This document shows positions 27,667 through 35,957 of a stretch of DNA of 38,636 bases, piece by piece. Under the pieces are notes generated by a model. The model saw nothing but the letters and a program-made list of their open reading frames with translations, had not been told where the DNA came from and did no database searches. The number at the start of each line of letters is the position of its first letter. The first letter of the stretch is position 1. A program made the position numbers and the translations under genes. Origin of the DNA: Coriobacteriia bacterium (lineage in GTDB: Bacteria; Actinomycetota; Coriobacteriia; Anaerosomatales; Anaerosomataceae); NCBI GenBank assembly GCA_016933785.1, contig JAFGAG010000072.1, positions 1 to 38,636 of the forward strand, in the 5' to 3' direction.

Positions 27667-27695
27667 GAGGCCGGGCCCTGGATGGGCCCGGCCTC
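27667..27695 (+). terminator. GC-rich hairpin downstream of NatAB-like genes
   Basis: GAGGCCGGGCCC-TGGAT-GGGCCCGGCCTC, perfect 12-bp arms; no T tract. Confidence 0.6.
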
Positions 27696-27843
27696 TCGTA
27701 TGCACACACAGCGGCCCCACAGGTAAGGGGGAGGTGCGGAAACAAAGACCCGCCGCTCAGTGGTCGAGTGAGCCGGCATAGCACACACGCCCGGGCGGGG
27801 TCTGGCGCACTCAGGGGCACGCGCTGCGTGATACCAGAACGTG

Positions 27844-27882
27844 CGGCGGATGGGCCGGATCGATGGGCCGGTCCATCCGCCG
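27844..27882 (-). terminator. Nested hairpin immediately after the first AOR operon
   Basis: CGGCGGATGG ... CCATCCGCCG 10-bp arms with inner CCGG...CCGG, 9 nt beyond the stop of the 27892-28278 gene; no T tract. Confidence 0.5.
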
Positions 27883-27891
27883 TGGTGCGAC

Positions 27892-28278
27892 TTACGCGTG
27901 TGTCACGACAGGTGTGTCCCGAGCGACGGGTTCATCCCCCGATCCAAGCAGCGCCATCGCCTCGGCGTACCGCGCTGCCACCACTGCTCGGGTGGGACCG
28001 GCCACCTTGAACGCTGGCGCACCCTCGCACGCTTCGCGGATCGCCACAGCAAGATCGGGGTCGTCGAGGCCTCCGGAGACCCAATCGGCCAATGTGTCAA
28101 CCGAGAAGACCGGCTCAAGAACCTGCGACACCTTGAGGAACTCTTCCACCGAGCACACCGGTACCTGCTCGAATCCGCCATGCTTGCCGACCACACTCAC
28201 GGTGAGTCGCTTGTGATACGGTTGCCGCGCAACGAGCCGCTCGGCCGCCTCGGGCGTCATCGGAGCCAGCTTCGCCAT
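27892..28278 (-). CDS. Small AOR-operon-associated protein (copy 1), unknown function
   Basis: 128 aa; located 3 nt after the AOR1 stop; shares a C-terminal pattern with the 35553-35957 product. Confidence 0.75.
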   Translation of the reverse strand: MAKLAPMTPEAAERLVARQPYHKRLTVSVVGKHGGFEQVPVCSVEEFLKVSQVLEPVFSVDTLADWVSGGLDDPDLAVAIREACEGAPAFKVAGPTRAVVAARYAEAMALLGSGDEPVARDTPVVTHA

Positions 28279-28280
28279 CG

Positions 28281-30356
28281 CTAGACCCCCAGCTTTCCGG
28301 CCGACTCGAGCGCGTCGGCAACGTCCGGGAGGCCGACCTCTTCAAGCGTCGCTCGGGTGGGCCAGCCTGTGGCGAGATCCCAGCCCTCGAGCGTGTAGAA
28401 GCGGTCCTTCCACTGCTCGACGCCGTCGATATCGAGCGCGCGGCCAAGCGCGTTGATATACGTCCACTCCCCGTCCACCTTGCCGGCAAGCGGGTAGAAC
28501 GGTCCGACGAGGCTCGTCTCGAGCGGGACCTGGTAGATATACGGTGCAAGCTTCACGATGTCGCGGTGGCGACCCTGCAGCGACCAGATCGCGTTGTCGA
28601 GATTCCAGATCTTCCGACCGAGTTCGATACCCTCGGCGTAGGTCATGTCGTCCCCGGTCACCGCATTCCAGAAGAGCGGCTCACCGTCGCCGGTCATGCC
28701 AACATCGTCAGCGGCCGCGAAGTTCGCCAGGTCGGGCCACCTGAAGTCGCAGTAAAGCGCGCTCTGTTTCCAGAATCGCGTGTAGTGCCGCTGCCACGAC
28801 ACCAGCTTGGCCATCGACTCCGAGTAGATGTTCTCGGTACTGAAGTCGACCATGTCCATATCGTCCTCATAGGGCACCATCTTGGCGGTGACGATCTCGG
28901 CATACCGCTCGGCTGTGATCGGCACGTCGAGCCCGGCGCCCATGTGGTTGATCACTGCCCAGAAGTGGGCGTTGAGCCCGTGCTCGTTCATGTCTCGCTC
29001 GCCCATGATCGACCCGTAACCCCACTCCACCTCCGTACGAGGGTCGTACCCGTGGTTGGCGTAGCCCCAGTACGGGAAGTCGAGAATACCGGTCCCCCAG
29101 TCTTCTTCCAGTCGGCCCCACTTCTGTGCGGCTCGAACGAACCCTTCGGCGATGTCTTCGCCGATGTCCTCGCGCATTGCGACCTTGGTGATGAAGTCCA
29201 CCGCGAACGAGGTCTCTCCGATGGTGGAGAAGTCGAGTTTCGTGTCGATCTCGAGGCCGGATCCGAGAATACCCATCTGGTTCAGCGCGTACAGATAGCT
29301 CAGACCCCGGGCAAGCTCGTAGGAGTTGATGCCGTAGCGCTGCACGAGATCGGTGGCGATCACCGACGCATCGGTGTGCGCGCCATGCTTTAGCGCATCG
29401 AACGTGGTGTACACGCCGGTCTCCTGGCACGACGACTCGTTGGCCAGCCCGTCGCTCCAGCGTGGACGGCATCCGGCGATGCAGCCCTGGCACGCCTGCG
29501 GGCCCATGGTCACCTCGGCCTTGCGCTTGAAGAACAGCGTGGGCGATGGCGCCCTGCCGAGCGAGGGGCCATTAGGCGGAGCCGGCTGCCCCGTCTCTGC
29601 GCCGAACTCGTCCTTCGCGAGCATGCGTGCGTTGAACAGGGCGATCGGATCGGCGATCTCCACCGAACCGGTCCCCACCACACTGATCGCCTTGAGGTTC
29701 TTCGAGCCGAACACCGCACCAAAGCCGCCCTGGCCGGCGCCGTTACCGGCGTCGTGGATGAGACAACCGAGACTTGAGAGGTTCTCTCCGGCGGGGCCGA
29801 TCGTCACGATCGCCGACCTCTGCGTGGTGCGCCCCGCGTCGCGCGCGGCGCCCACATTGTCCCAGCCGTGTGCTTCGTCCCCCTTCTGCTCCCAGATCGA
29901 CTTCTGCGTCTCCTGGGTGTCCTTGCCCCACAGTCCAGCAGCGTCGCGGAACTCCACGGAGTCGTTCACGATGTCTATCCAGACCGGAGCCTCGGACTTG
30001 CCGGTGATCACGACACCGTCCCAGCCCGCGTACTTGAGCTGTCCTCCGAACCGCCCACCGAAGTTGGAGCGGGTGAACCAGCGGATGGGGTAGCCCGCCG
30101 CACCGATTCCCTGTACCTCTACGCGGCCTGAAGCCGAGGGCACCATCGTGCCCGACAGCGGTGAGGTCATCATCGTGACGACGTTCTTAGGGTCGTCCCA
30201 CCCCACGTTCTTGTCCTCCACGAGATCCCAGAAGATCGCCGATCCCATACCGTGGCCGCCGCCCCACTGCTTGTATTGCCCGGTGTCGATCACCGAGTGC
30301 TCTCGCGCGGTGAGATCCAGCACCAGGATCTTGCCGCTGTAACCGTCCTTCGCCAT
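28281..30356 (-). CDS. Aldehyde:ferredoxin oxidoreductase family tungsten-pterin oxidoreductase (copy 1)
   Basis: GYSGKILVLDLT..., NFGGRFGGQLKYAGWDGVVITGKSE (pterin-binding AFOR_N), GNGAGQGGFGAVFGSKNLKAISV, CQGCIAGC cluster motif and later ALYCDFRWPD; ATG at 30356 with AGGAGG. Confidence 0.93.
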   Translation of the reverse strand: MAKDGYSGKILVLDLTAREHSVIDTGQYKQWGGGHGMGSAIFWDLVEDKNVGWDDPKNVVTMMTSPLSGTMVPSASGRVEVQGIGAAGYPIRWFTRSNFGGRFGGQLKYAGWDGVVITGKSEAPVWIDIVNDSVEFRDAAGLWGKDTQETQKSIWEQKGDEAHGWDNVGAARDAGRTTQRSAIVTIGPAGENLSSLGCLIHDAGNGAGQGGFGAVFGSKNLKAISVVGTGSVEIADPIALFNARMLAKDEFGAETGQPAPPNGPSLGRAPSPTLFFKRKAEVTMGPQACQGCIAGCRPRWSDGLANESSCQETGVYTTFDALKHGAHTDASVIATDLVQRYGINSYELARGLSYLYALNQMGILGSGLEIDTKLDFSTIGETSFAVDFITKVAMREDIGEDIAEGFVRAAQKWGRLEEDWGTGILDFPYWGYANHGYDPRTEVEWGYGSIMGERDMNEHGLNAHFWAVINHMGAGLDVPITAERYAEIVTAKMVPYEDDMDMVDFSTENIYSESMAKLVSWQRHYTRFWKQSALYCDFRWPDLANFAAADDVGMTGDGEPLFWNAVTGDDMTYAEGIELGRKIWNLDNAIWSLQGRHRDIVKLAPYIYQVPLETSLVGPFYPLAGKVDGEWTYINALGRALDIDGVEQWKDRFYTLEGWDLATGWPTRATLEEVGLPDVADALESAGKLGV

Positions 30357-30409
30357 TGCATTACCTCCTGGTATTCGCTGCGTCGTGCAGCGCGTGTTCG
30401 TGTGACCGT

Positions 30410-31153
30410 CTAGTGCGAGGCAGCAGATGCCTTGGGGCTCACCATGCCTGCGTCGTCAATCGGGTAACCAATCTGCGCCCAGCCCGCATCTCGAAGGTTC
30501 ACGACGTAGCCTTCCTTCGACTGCAGGGGGATCTCCTTCGTGAAACTGATGGCGCCCGTGGGGCACACCTGCTCACAGGCGCGTGCACCATCCGGTCCCC
30601 CATCGCGATCCCAGAAGGGCGTGTCTTGGCACAGGTCGCACTTCTGCGCGTGCCTCTCCTCCGTGTTCCAGATCACGCGGCTCGTGTCCATCGGGCATGC
30701 GTTGACGCACTCCTGACAGCCGATGCACTTGGCCACATCCACCGTACGTACGCCTGTCTCGCTGTCCACGTGCATCGCGCCGGTGGGACACGCTTCCACA
30801 CACGCCGGATAGGGACACTGGCGGCACTGGATGATCGCTTTGTCGTTCGGGAACGACTCGAACGGATCCTGAACCACCTGTATGCGGCTGAGCGATAGGC
30901 TCTGCACGCCATGATGCGTGAGTGAGCACGCCATCATGCAGGTGCTGCAGCCCTGACACTTCAGTGGGTCCACCAGCAGGTAGCCATCCGAGGCCGGTAT
31001 GGCGATGACCTCGTCAGGTAGGAGGAACCCCTTGACCACAAGCCCGCCAAGGACCAGGCCGAAGCCCGCCCCGCCGACACCGGTGATGAACTCGCGGCGC
31101 GAGACACCCGTGCCCTCGGCGGTAACGCCGGTCGTCGTATCCTTGTCCACCAT
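30410..31153 (-). CDS. 4Fe-4S ferredoxin-type electron-transfer subunit with N-terminal Tat-like motif
   Basis: SRREFITGVGGAGFGLVLGGLVVKGFLL; many CxxCxxxC motifs (CQGCSTCMMAC, CRQCPYPACVEACP, CIGCQECVNACP, CDLCQDTPFW). Confidence 0.93.
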   Translation of the reverse strand: MVDKDTTTGVTAEGTGVSRREFITGVGGAGFGLVLGGLVVKGFLLPDEVIAIPASDGYLLVDPLKCQGCSTCMMACSLTHHGVQSLSLSRIQVVQDPFESFPNDKAIIQCRQCPYPACVEACPTGAMHVDSETGVRTVDVAKCIGCQECVNACPMDTSRVIWNTEERHAQKCDLCQDTPFWDRDGGPDGARACEQVCPTGAISFTKEIPLQSKEGYVVNLRDAGWAQIGYPIDDAGMVSPKASAASH

Positions 31154-32082
31154 CAGTCGTTTCCTTTCGCTATCGTCGGCCCTGGGTGCGCCGGGGTGTC
31201 GTGAGATGCCGGGTGCCCTCCCGCCGCGACCACCGCGGCGGACGGCTCATCACCGAGGGAGGCCAGCCAGCCGGCGTGTTCGTGGCGCGCGTACTCCAGT
31301 GGCACGTATCCGGTGAACATCGAGCGCAGCACCGGCCAGCTCATCGGGAGGATCGCCGCGAAGAACACGTGCGCGAGGAAGAACAGCAGCATCGCGATCG
31401 TGGCGACGTCGTGCGCCGGCGTTGCGACGGCCATCAGCCAGCCGGGCACGTCGATCGCGTGAGCCGCGACCTTGAGGAGCCCGGTGATGATGATTACCGC
31501 CGTAGACGCGAGCGCGAGAAGGTACGCCATCTTCTCGCTCTCGAAGTACTTGCGCTCAGGCGGGAACGCGAGCTTCTTGAACCCGAGCAGAAGACCGTAG
31601 TGACGCCGCGTGAAGTCGACCGCGTCGCGCGTGGGCAGATGCTCGCGGAAGCGATGGGCCGCGAGTAGTGTGTTCGCCCCGTAGTAGAAAGTACCGAACA
31701 GGAACACCAGCACCGCGGTGAAGTGGACGTTCATCGCCGCACGCACCGGTGCCCCGCCTCCAAGCAGCGTAGGAACGAACAGGAAGCCCAGTGCGATACC
31801 GCTCACCAGCAGCACCGCCGTCCCCACGCCATGGGTCCAGTGCTCGACGATCGCCGCGTCGTCGTGCCTGAGCACGCGGTCGCCTTCGATCACCGGGTCC
31901 CTGCGCCTCGTGAGCCCGGCAGCCAGCACACCCACAAACGGTGCCAGCCACACAAGCCATGTCGCCGAGTCGAACAGGAGGCCTGTCCCCTCGGCCGATG
32001 CCAAACGCGCCGCATAGGCGATGCCGATGGCGAACACCAGCACTGCGAGCGCTCCGGCGGTGGCACGTCGTGCCATGCGCAC
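31153..32082 (-). CDS. Membrane di-haem cytochrome b-like subunit
   Basis: Multiple TM helices with His in IVEHWTHGVGTAVLLVSG, MNVHFTAVLVFLF, TPAHDVATIAMLLFFLAHVFFAAI; ATG overlaps the Fe-S gene region in operon order. Confidence 0.87.
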   Translation of the reverse strand: MRMARRATAGALAVLVFAIGIAYAARLASAEGTGLLFDSATWLVWLAPFVGVLAAGLTRRRDPVIEGDRVLRHDDAAIVEHWTHGVGTAVLLVSGIALGFLFVPTLLGGGAPVRAAMNVHFTAVLVFLFGTFYYGANTLLAAHRFREHLPTRDAVDFTRRHYGLLLGFKKLAFPPERKYFESEKMAYLLALASTAVIIITGLLKVAAHAIDVPGWLMAVATPAHDVATIAMLLFFLAHVFFAAILPMSWPVLRSMFTGYVPLEYARHEHAGWLASLGDEPSAAVVAAGGHPASHDTPAHPGPTIAKGND

Positions 32083-32528
32083 ACCCCTTTCCCTGTAGTC
32101 CGTAAGCGGATTGGCCGGATCCGTAGAGCGACTCCAGCTAAACAGGGTCTTAACTACTAGTCAAGCCATAGCAGTATTTATTTGGCGATACACTGAGAAC
32201 CAGCGCGCGTGTACGCGACTCTAACCAGCACACCTCTCATTTCCCGATTCTGCGATTTCGGTAAAATTCCCCACACCCAGCAGCACTGACGGCTCGCGTG
32301 TACCGCCCCGGCCCCCCATCGGGACCAAACGATCACAGTCGCGGCACCTTAACTGCCACCTTCACCAGGTGTAGTATCTTGTGCAGCCACACACGCGCTC
32401 GAGGACATCGGTCACAGGCGATTCGGCATTGGCAGACGCACCGTGCTGCGTATCGCGTTGCTGTCGTCGGCACACATCCCGCATCGCGCGCAGAGGCAGC
32501 GAAGGCCACCGACGGAGGTGATACGGAA

Positions 32529-33812
32529 TTGACACGTGAGACCGACCCGGAGATCGCGGCGCAGTTGATGGGGGCTTTGAGCTCTGGCCGCCTCGACCAT
32601 CTGTTCACCGAGACGAACACTCGCTACTACGGCCGCAGCGGGTTCGAGGCGCTGCGCTTCGGCTCTGGCCTGCCCCGTGAAGATGTCTGGCAGCTCCTAT
32701 CGTCGATACGGCGAGCAACGGGGCTGCTCGTCTTCGAAAGCGCATGGGGAGACTTCCAGGTGCGCGTCACTCCCACTGCCGAACTCATGCGCGGGCTGTA
32801 CGAGATCGATACCGCCCCAAGCCGCAGCCTCTTCGGTCGAAGCCGTATCCCGGCCGATGAAGAGTGGATCGTGATGGATCGGCTGCTCGTCGAAGAAGCT
32901 GTGCTCATCGCTCTCGGCAAGACTAATCCTGGCACCCCGCCCGCGCGCTTGTTGACGGAGACTCGTGAAGGCGTGATACGGATACTGTTCGACGATGCAA
33001 AGCCAGCCGACCTTGCGCAAACGATCGCAAGTCGCTTCTACCGAGCGATGCGCCGCCTGCCTGACGTGTATTCGGACCCCCTTACTCCTGAATACATAGC
33101 GGACACCCATCGGCTGCTGCGCGAAGGGGAACCTGACGCGGGCATCTACCGGACGACCGCAGAGCCCGATCCCGCAACCCGTCCAGCAGGACCAGGCAGT
33201 GCGCCCGAGCGCATCGCCGGCGAGATCGAAGCGCTCTGCGCTTATAGCAGGGCCGACGACGTCCCCTTCATACACCCGTTGATAAAGACGCTGGCGATCG
33301 GCTCGTGGATGCGCCGTGTCCAGCCGTTCGGCACCTACAACTACCTCGTGGGTCGCCTTGTCTCGATGGGCTTTGCGCTGCGATACGGCTACCAGGTGAC
33401 CGGCATCGCCGATCCCGAACTGCGTCTCCAGGAGCGGCCCGAGAACCCGGCCGGAGGCGACAGCACTGCCCGCTTCATCGCCCAACTCGAGGTTATCCGT
33501 CAGGCCCGGGCGCTCGCCGAATCGGAACTTCAGCAGCGGGTCGAGCGCTACAGGGAGGTCACCGCGAGGTTCGCGTCGCTTGGCGTCAATCATCGGCAGG
33601 CGTTCGTGCTCGATAGGGCGCTACGTGACCCGGAGGCTCGGTTCAATCTCAGACACCACGCACGCACCCGGCAGCTCGCGTACGAGACCGCCCGCCAGGA
33701 CTTCCTGAAGCTCATCGAGGTGGGACTCATGGAGCAGAGGAAGCGTGGCCGCGCTTTTGAGTTCAGGCTTGCGTCTGAAGCCGGGCCGCGACTTGACTCC
33801 CTCCGTGCCTGA
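32529..33812 (+). CDS. Degenerate Fic-domain protein with C-terminal winged helix
   Basis: TTG start at 32529 with GGAGGTG 8 nt upstream. IADTHRLLREGEPDAGIYRTT...IAGEIEALCAYS...FIHPLIKTLAIGSWMRRVQPFGTYNYLVGRLVSMGFALRYGY aligns by eye to Fic architecture; C-terminal LGVNHRQAFVLDRAL...ETARQDFLKLIEVGLMEQRKRGRAFEFRL is wHTH-like. Confidence 0.75.
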   Translation: MTRETDPEIAAQLMGALSSGRLDHLFTETNTRYYGRSGFEALRFGSGLPREDVWQLLSSIRRATGLLVFESAWGDFQVRVTPTAELMRGLYEIDTAPSRSLFGRSRIPADEEWIVMDRLLVEEAVLIALGKTNPGTPPARLLTETREGVIRILFDDAKPADLAQTIASRFYRAMRRLPDVYSDPLTPEYIADTHRLLREGEPDAGIYRTTAEPDPATRPAGPGSAPERIAGEIEALCAYSRADDVPFIHPLIKTLAIGSWMRRVQPFGTYNYLVGRLVSMGFALRYGYQVTGIADPELRLQERPENPAGGDSTARFIAQLEVIRQARALAESELQQRVERYREVTARFASLGVNHRQAFVLDRALRDPEARFNLRHHARTRQLAYETARQDFLKLIEVGLMEQRKRGRAFEFRLASEAGPRLDSLRA

Positions 33813-33930
33813 CTTTGAAACGAGAGCTCCGAGCTCTGGTTGGCCCCGCACGCATCAACCTGCGCGCACATCGTCCCCGGATGGCGCGGCGCGCGGCCTG
33901 GCTCTCGTGAGCCGATGGACGGCAAGAAAG

Positions 33931-33958
33931 GGGTCCGGACCTGCGGAGGTCCGGACCC
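33931..33958 (+). terminator. GC-rich hairpin downstream of the Fic-like gene
   Basis: GGGTCCGGACC-TGCGGA-GGTCCGGACCC, perfect 11-bp arms; no T tract. Confidence 0.6.
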
Positions 33959-34084
33959 GTGTCGCGCGCGTGACCCGGGTAAGGGGATGATGTGCGCCAG
34001 ACACTCATGAGTGATCGTGATCGGTGCCGGCATGCACCTTTCACATGAGAGCCTTTGCAGGGGGTCGCGCGCGAGCTCTGTGAG

Positions 34085-34144
34085 AAGTCCGGGGAGGACT
34101 TCCCAGGTCAGGGTCCCGACACATGTCGAGAGCCTGACCTGGGA
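34085..34144. repeat. Clustered inverted repeats in the convergent intergenic region
   Basis: AAGTCC-GGGGA-GGACTT (34085-34101) and TCCCAGGTCAGG-N20-CCTGACCTGGGA (34101-34144) with inner CGACA-CA-TGTCG. Confidence 0.8.
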
Positions 34145-34171
34145 ATCCCGGATCGCAGGACCGGATTCACA

Positions 34172-35458
34172 TCAGATGCTCCTCTGCATGCCGAGAGAGA
34201 GCGCCGCCGCGGTGGTCAGTTCGACGATGCGCTCCGCAGTAAGAGTCTTCGTGTCCACGACGAGATGCTTGGCATCGTAGTCACCCCAGTCACGACTGAG
34301 TATGTTCAACCCCAGGTCGTCGGCCCGCTCCGCGAACATCGTGCCCGGATACGGCGTGGTGTACGAGATCATGACCTTCGCTCCCGCATCCGCCAGAGTC
34401 CGCATGAACGCGAACGTCTCCGCGAGCGTCTGTTCGGTGTCGTCAGGGAACGGCACCATGAACGAGCAGGAGACCTTGATCCCCGCGTCCACCGCCCATC
34501 GGACGGCATCGTAGGCACTCTGCTTGTCGATGCCCTTGACCGAGTCGAGTATCCGCTGTGAACCGGACTCGACACCGTACTGGATCCCCGTGCATCCCGT
34601 CGCCGCCATGGCGCGCAACAGATCCTCGTCGACGCAGTCTACGCGGGTCGCACAGCCCCACGTGATGCCGGCGTCATGATGTGCAAGCGCATCGAGCAGA
34701 CCTTCGAACCAGAGGCGGTCAACGGTGAGGATGTCATCCACGAAGAACACATGGTGCGCTCCGTAGCTGGCTACCACGTCATCGACTTCGGCGAGGATGT
34801 CCTCCACGGGCCTCGGTCGCCGGCGTCCACCCCACAGTTGCGAGGCTGAGCAGAACGGACAGCGGTAGGGACAGCCTCCACGGGCAACGAGCACGTTGTG
34901 GGCATCCTGATAGAACTCGAGCGACAGCAGATGACGCGCGGGACGTCCGATCTCCAGTACCGACAGCGGATCGCGAGGACTGTTGAGTGTAGGCACGTCG
35001 TTGACCCTGTGGCCGAGACCGGCGATCTCCCGGATACTCTCGGGCGATGCGCCCTGTGAGAGGGCATACACCAGCTCTACAGCGGTCCGCTCTCCCTCGC
35101 CGATCACAACGTAGTCGATAGCTGATTCGCCGAGTGACTCGTGAGGACGCAGGCTCACGTGCGGACCACCCAACATGACAGGGATCTCGGACCCGTACGA
35201 CTTGACGATGCGCGCGATTTCGCGTGCGTTCGGATAGGTCTCCGTGTGTGATGAGATGCCGACCACGTCGGGCCTGAAACGACTCAGCGATGCCTGAACG
35301 CGCAGCGCGTTGAAGCCGGTCACATTGAGATCGAGGATCCGCACCACATGACCGTCGTCCAGAAGATGCTGTGCTACATAGGCAAGGCCCAGAGGGGGCG
35401 AAAGACGCGCGTGTGGCGTCACGATCGCCACCGGAGCCTCGATCAACAGGACCCGCAC
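34172..35458 (-). CDS. B12-binding domain-containing radical SAM protein
   Basis: N-terminal VLLIEAPVAIVTPHARLSPPLGLAYVAQHLLDDGHVVRILDLN...VGISSHTETYPNAREIARIVK...VMLGGPHVS; radical SAM VARGGCPYRCPFCSASQLWG. Confidence 0.92.
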   Translation of the reverse strand: MRVLLIEAPVAIVTPHARLSPPLGLAYVAQHLLDDGHVVRILDLNVTGFNALRVQASLSRFRPDVVGISSHTETYPNAREIARIVKSYGSEIPVMLGGPHVSLRPHESLGESAIDYVVIGEGERTAVELVYALSQGASPESIREIAGLGHRVNDVPTLNSPRDPLSVLEIGRPARHLLSLEFYQDAHNVLVARGGCPYRCPFCSASQLWGGRRRPRPVEDILAEVDDVVASYGAHHVFFVDDILTVDRLWFEGLLDALAHHDAGITWGCATRVDCVDEDLLRAMAATGCTGIQYGVESGSQRILDSVKGIDKQSAYDAVRWAVDAGIKVSCSFMVPFPDDTEQTLAETFAFMRTLADAGAKVMISYTTPYPGTMFAERADDLGLNILSRDWGDYDAKHLVVDTKTLTAERIVELTTAAALSLGMQRSI

Positions 35459-35489
35459 CTCGACACCTCCTTCGTCCGATCATCCGACA

Positions 35490-35530
35490 TGGCCTGCCGG
35501 GTCCACGATCCATGTGGGCCCGGCAGGCCA
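35490..35530 (-). terminator. Hairpin downstream of the second AOR operon
   Basis: TGGCCTGCCGGG ... CCCGGCAGGCCA, perfect 12-bp arms, 22 nt beyond the stop at 35553; no T tract. Confidence 0.6.
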
Positions 35531-35552
35531 CATTCGAGCTAACCGCTGCCGG

Positions 35553-35957
35553 TCACACCTGCACAGCATCCGATTCGAGCACTGACTCGCACTGCTCCAG
35601 GCGGTCGGTGAGCAGGGACCTGATATCGACCGCCAGGTACCCGAACGGCCTCCGTAGATCGACAGCATCGTCGAGAGCGTCGGCTAAAGCGGTGTCGCCG
35701 ATCTCGCTTCTCACCCACTGGATCAAAGACCCGGGCTCGACGTAGTGCACCTGCGCCAGCGGCGCTTGATGGAGGAGTGCCCTGGGCTCTTCCGGAATCA
35801 CGAGGAAGGCAGCCACCTCGCGCAGGCTGGCAAGCTTCACCGGACGGGTTCCCGCCATCGGTGTCAGGATCCCGCCTCTGAGTCGCACCTTGAGGTCGAC
35901 CGTGCGCAGGAAGTGCTCTGCCTCATCGCGTGTCGGAATCGTCAACACGGCGATCAC
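35553..35957 (-). CDS. Small AOR-operon-associated protein (copy 2), unknown function
   Basis: GTG start at 35957 overlapping the AOR2 stop; VIAVLTIPTRDEAEHFLRTVDLKV...PGSLIQWVRSEIGDTALADALDDAVDLRRPFGYLAVDIRSLLTDRLEQC. Confidence 0.75.
   Translation of the reverse strand: MIAVLTIPTRDEAEHFLRTVDLKVRLRGGILTPMAGTRPVKLASLREVAAFLVIPEEPRALLHQAPLAQVHYVEPGSLIQWVRSEIGDTALADALDDAVDLRRPFGYLAVDIRSLLTDRLEQCESVLESDAVQV

Noticed and set aside
26847-27788. 313-aa minus-strand ORF
   Set aside because: Antisense to the NatB-like permease; no recognisable domain.
32298-32528. N-terminal extension of the Fic-like ORF
   Set aside because: Poor protein text and no SD; TTG at 32529 with GGAGGTG 8 nt upstream is a better start.
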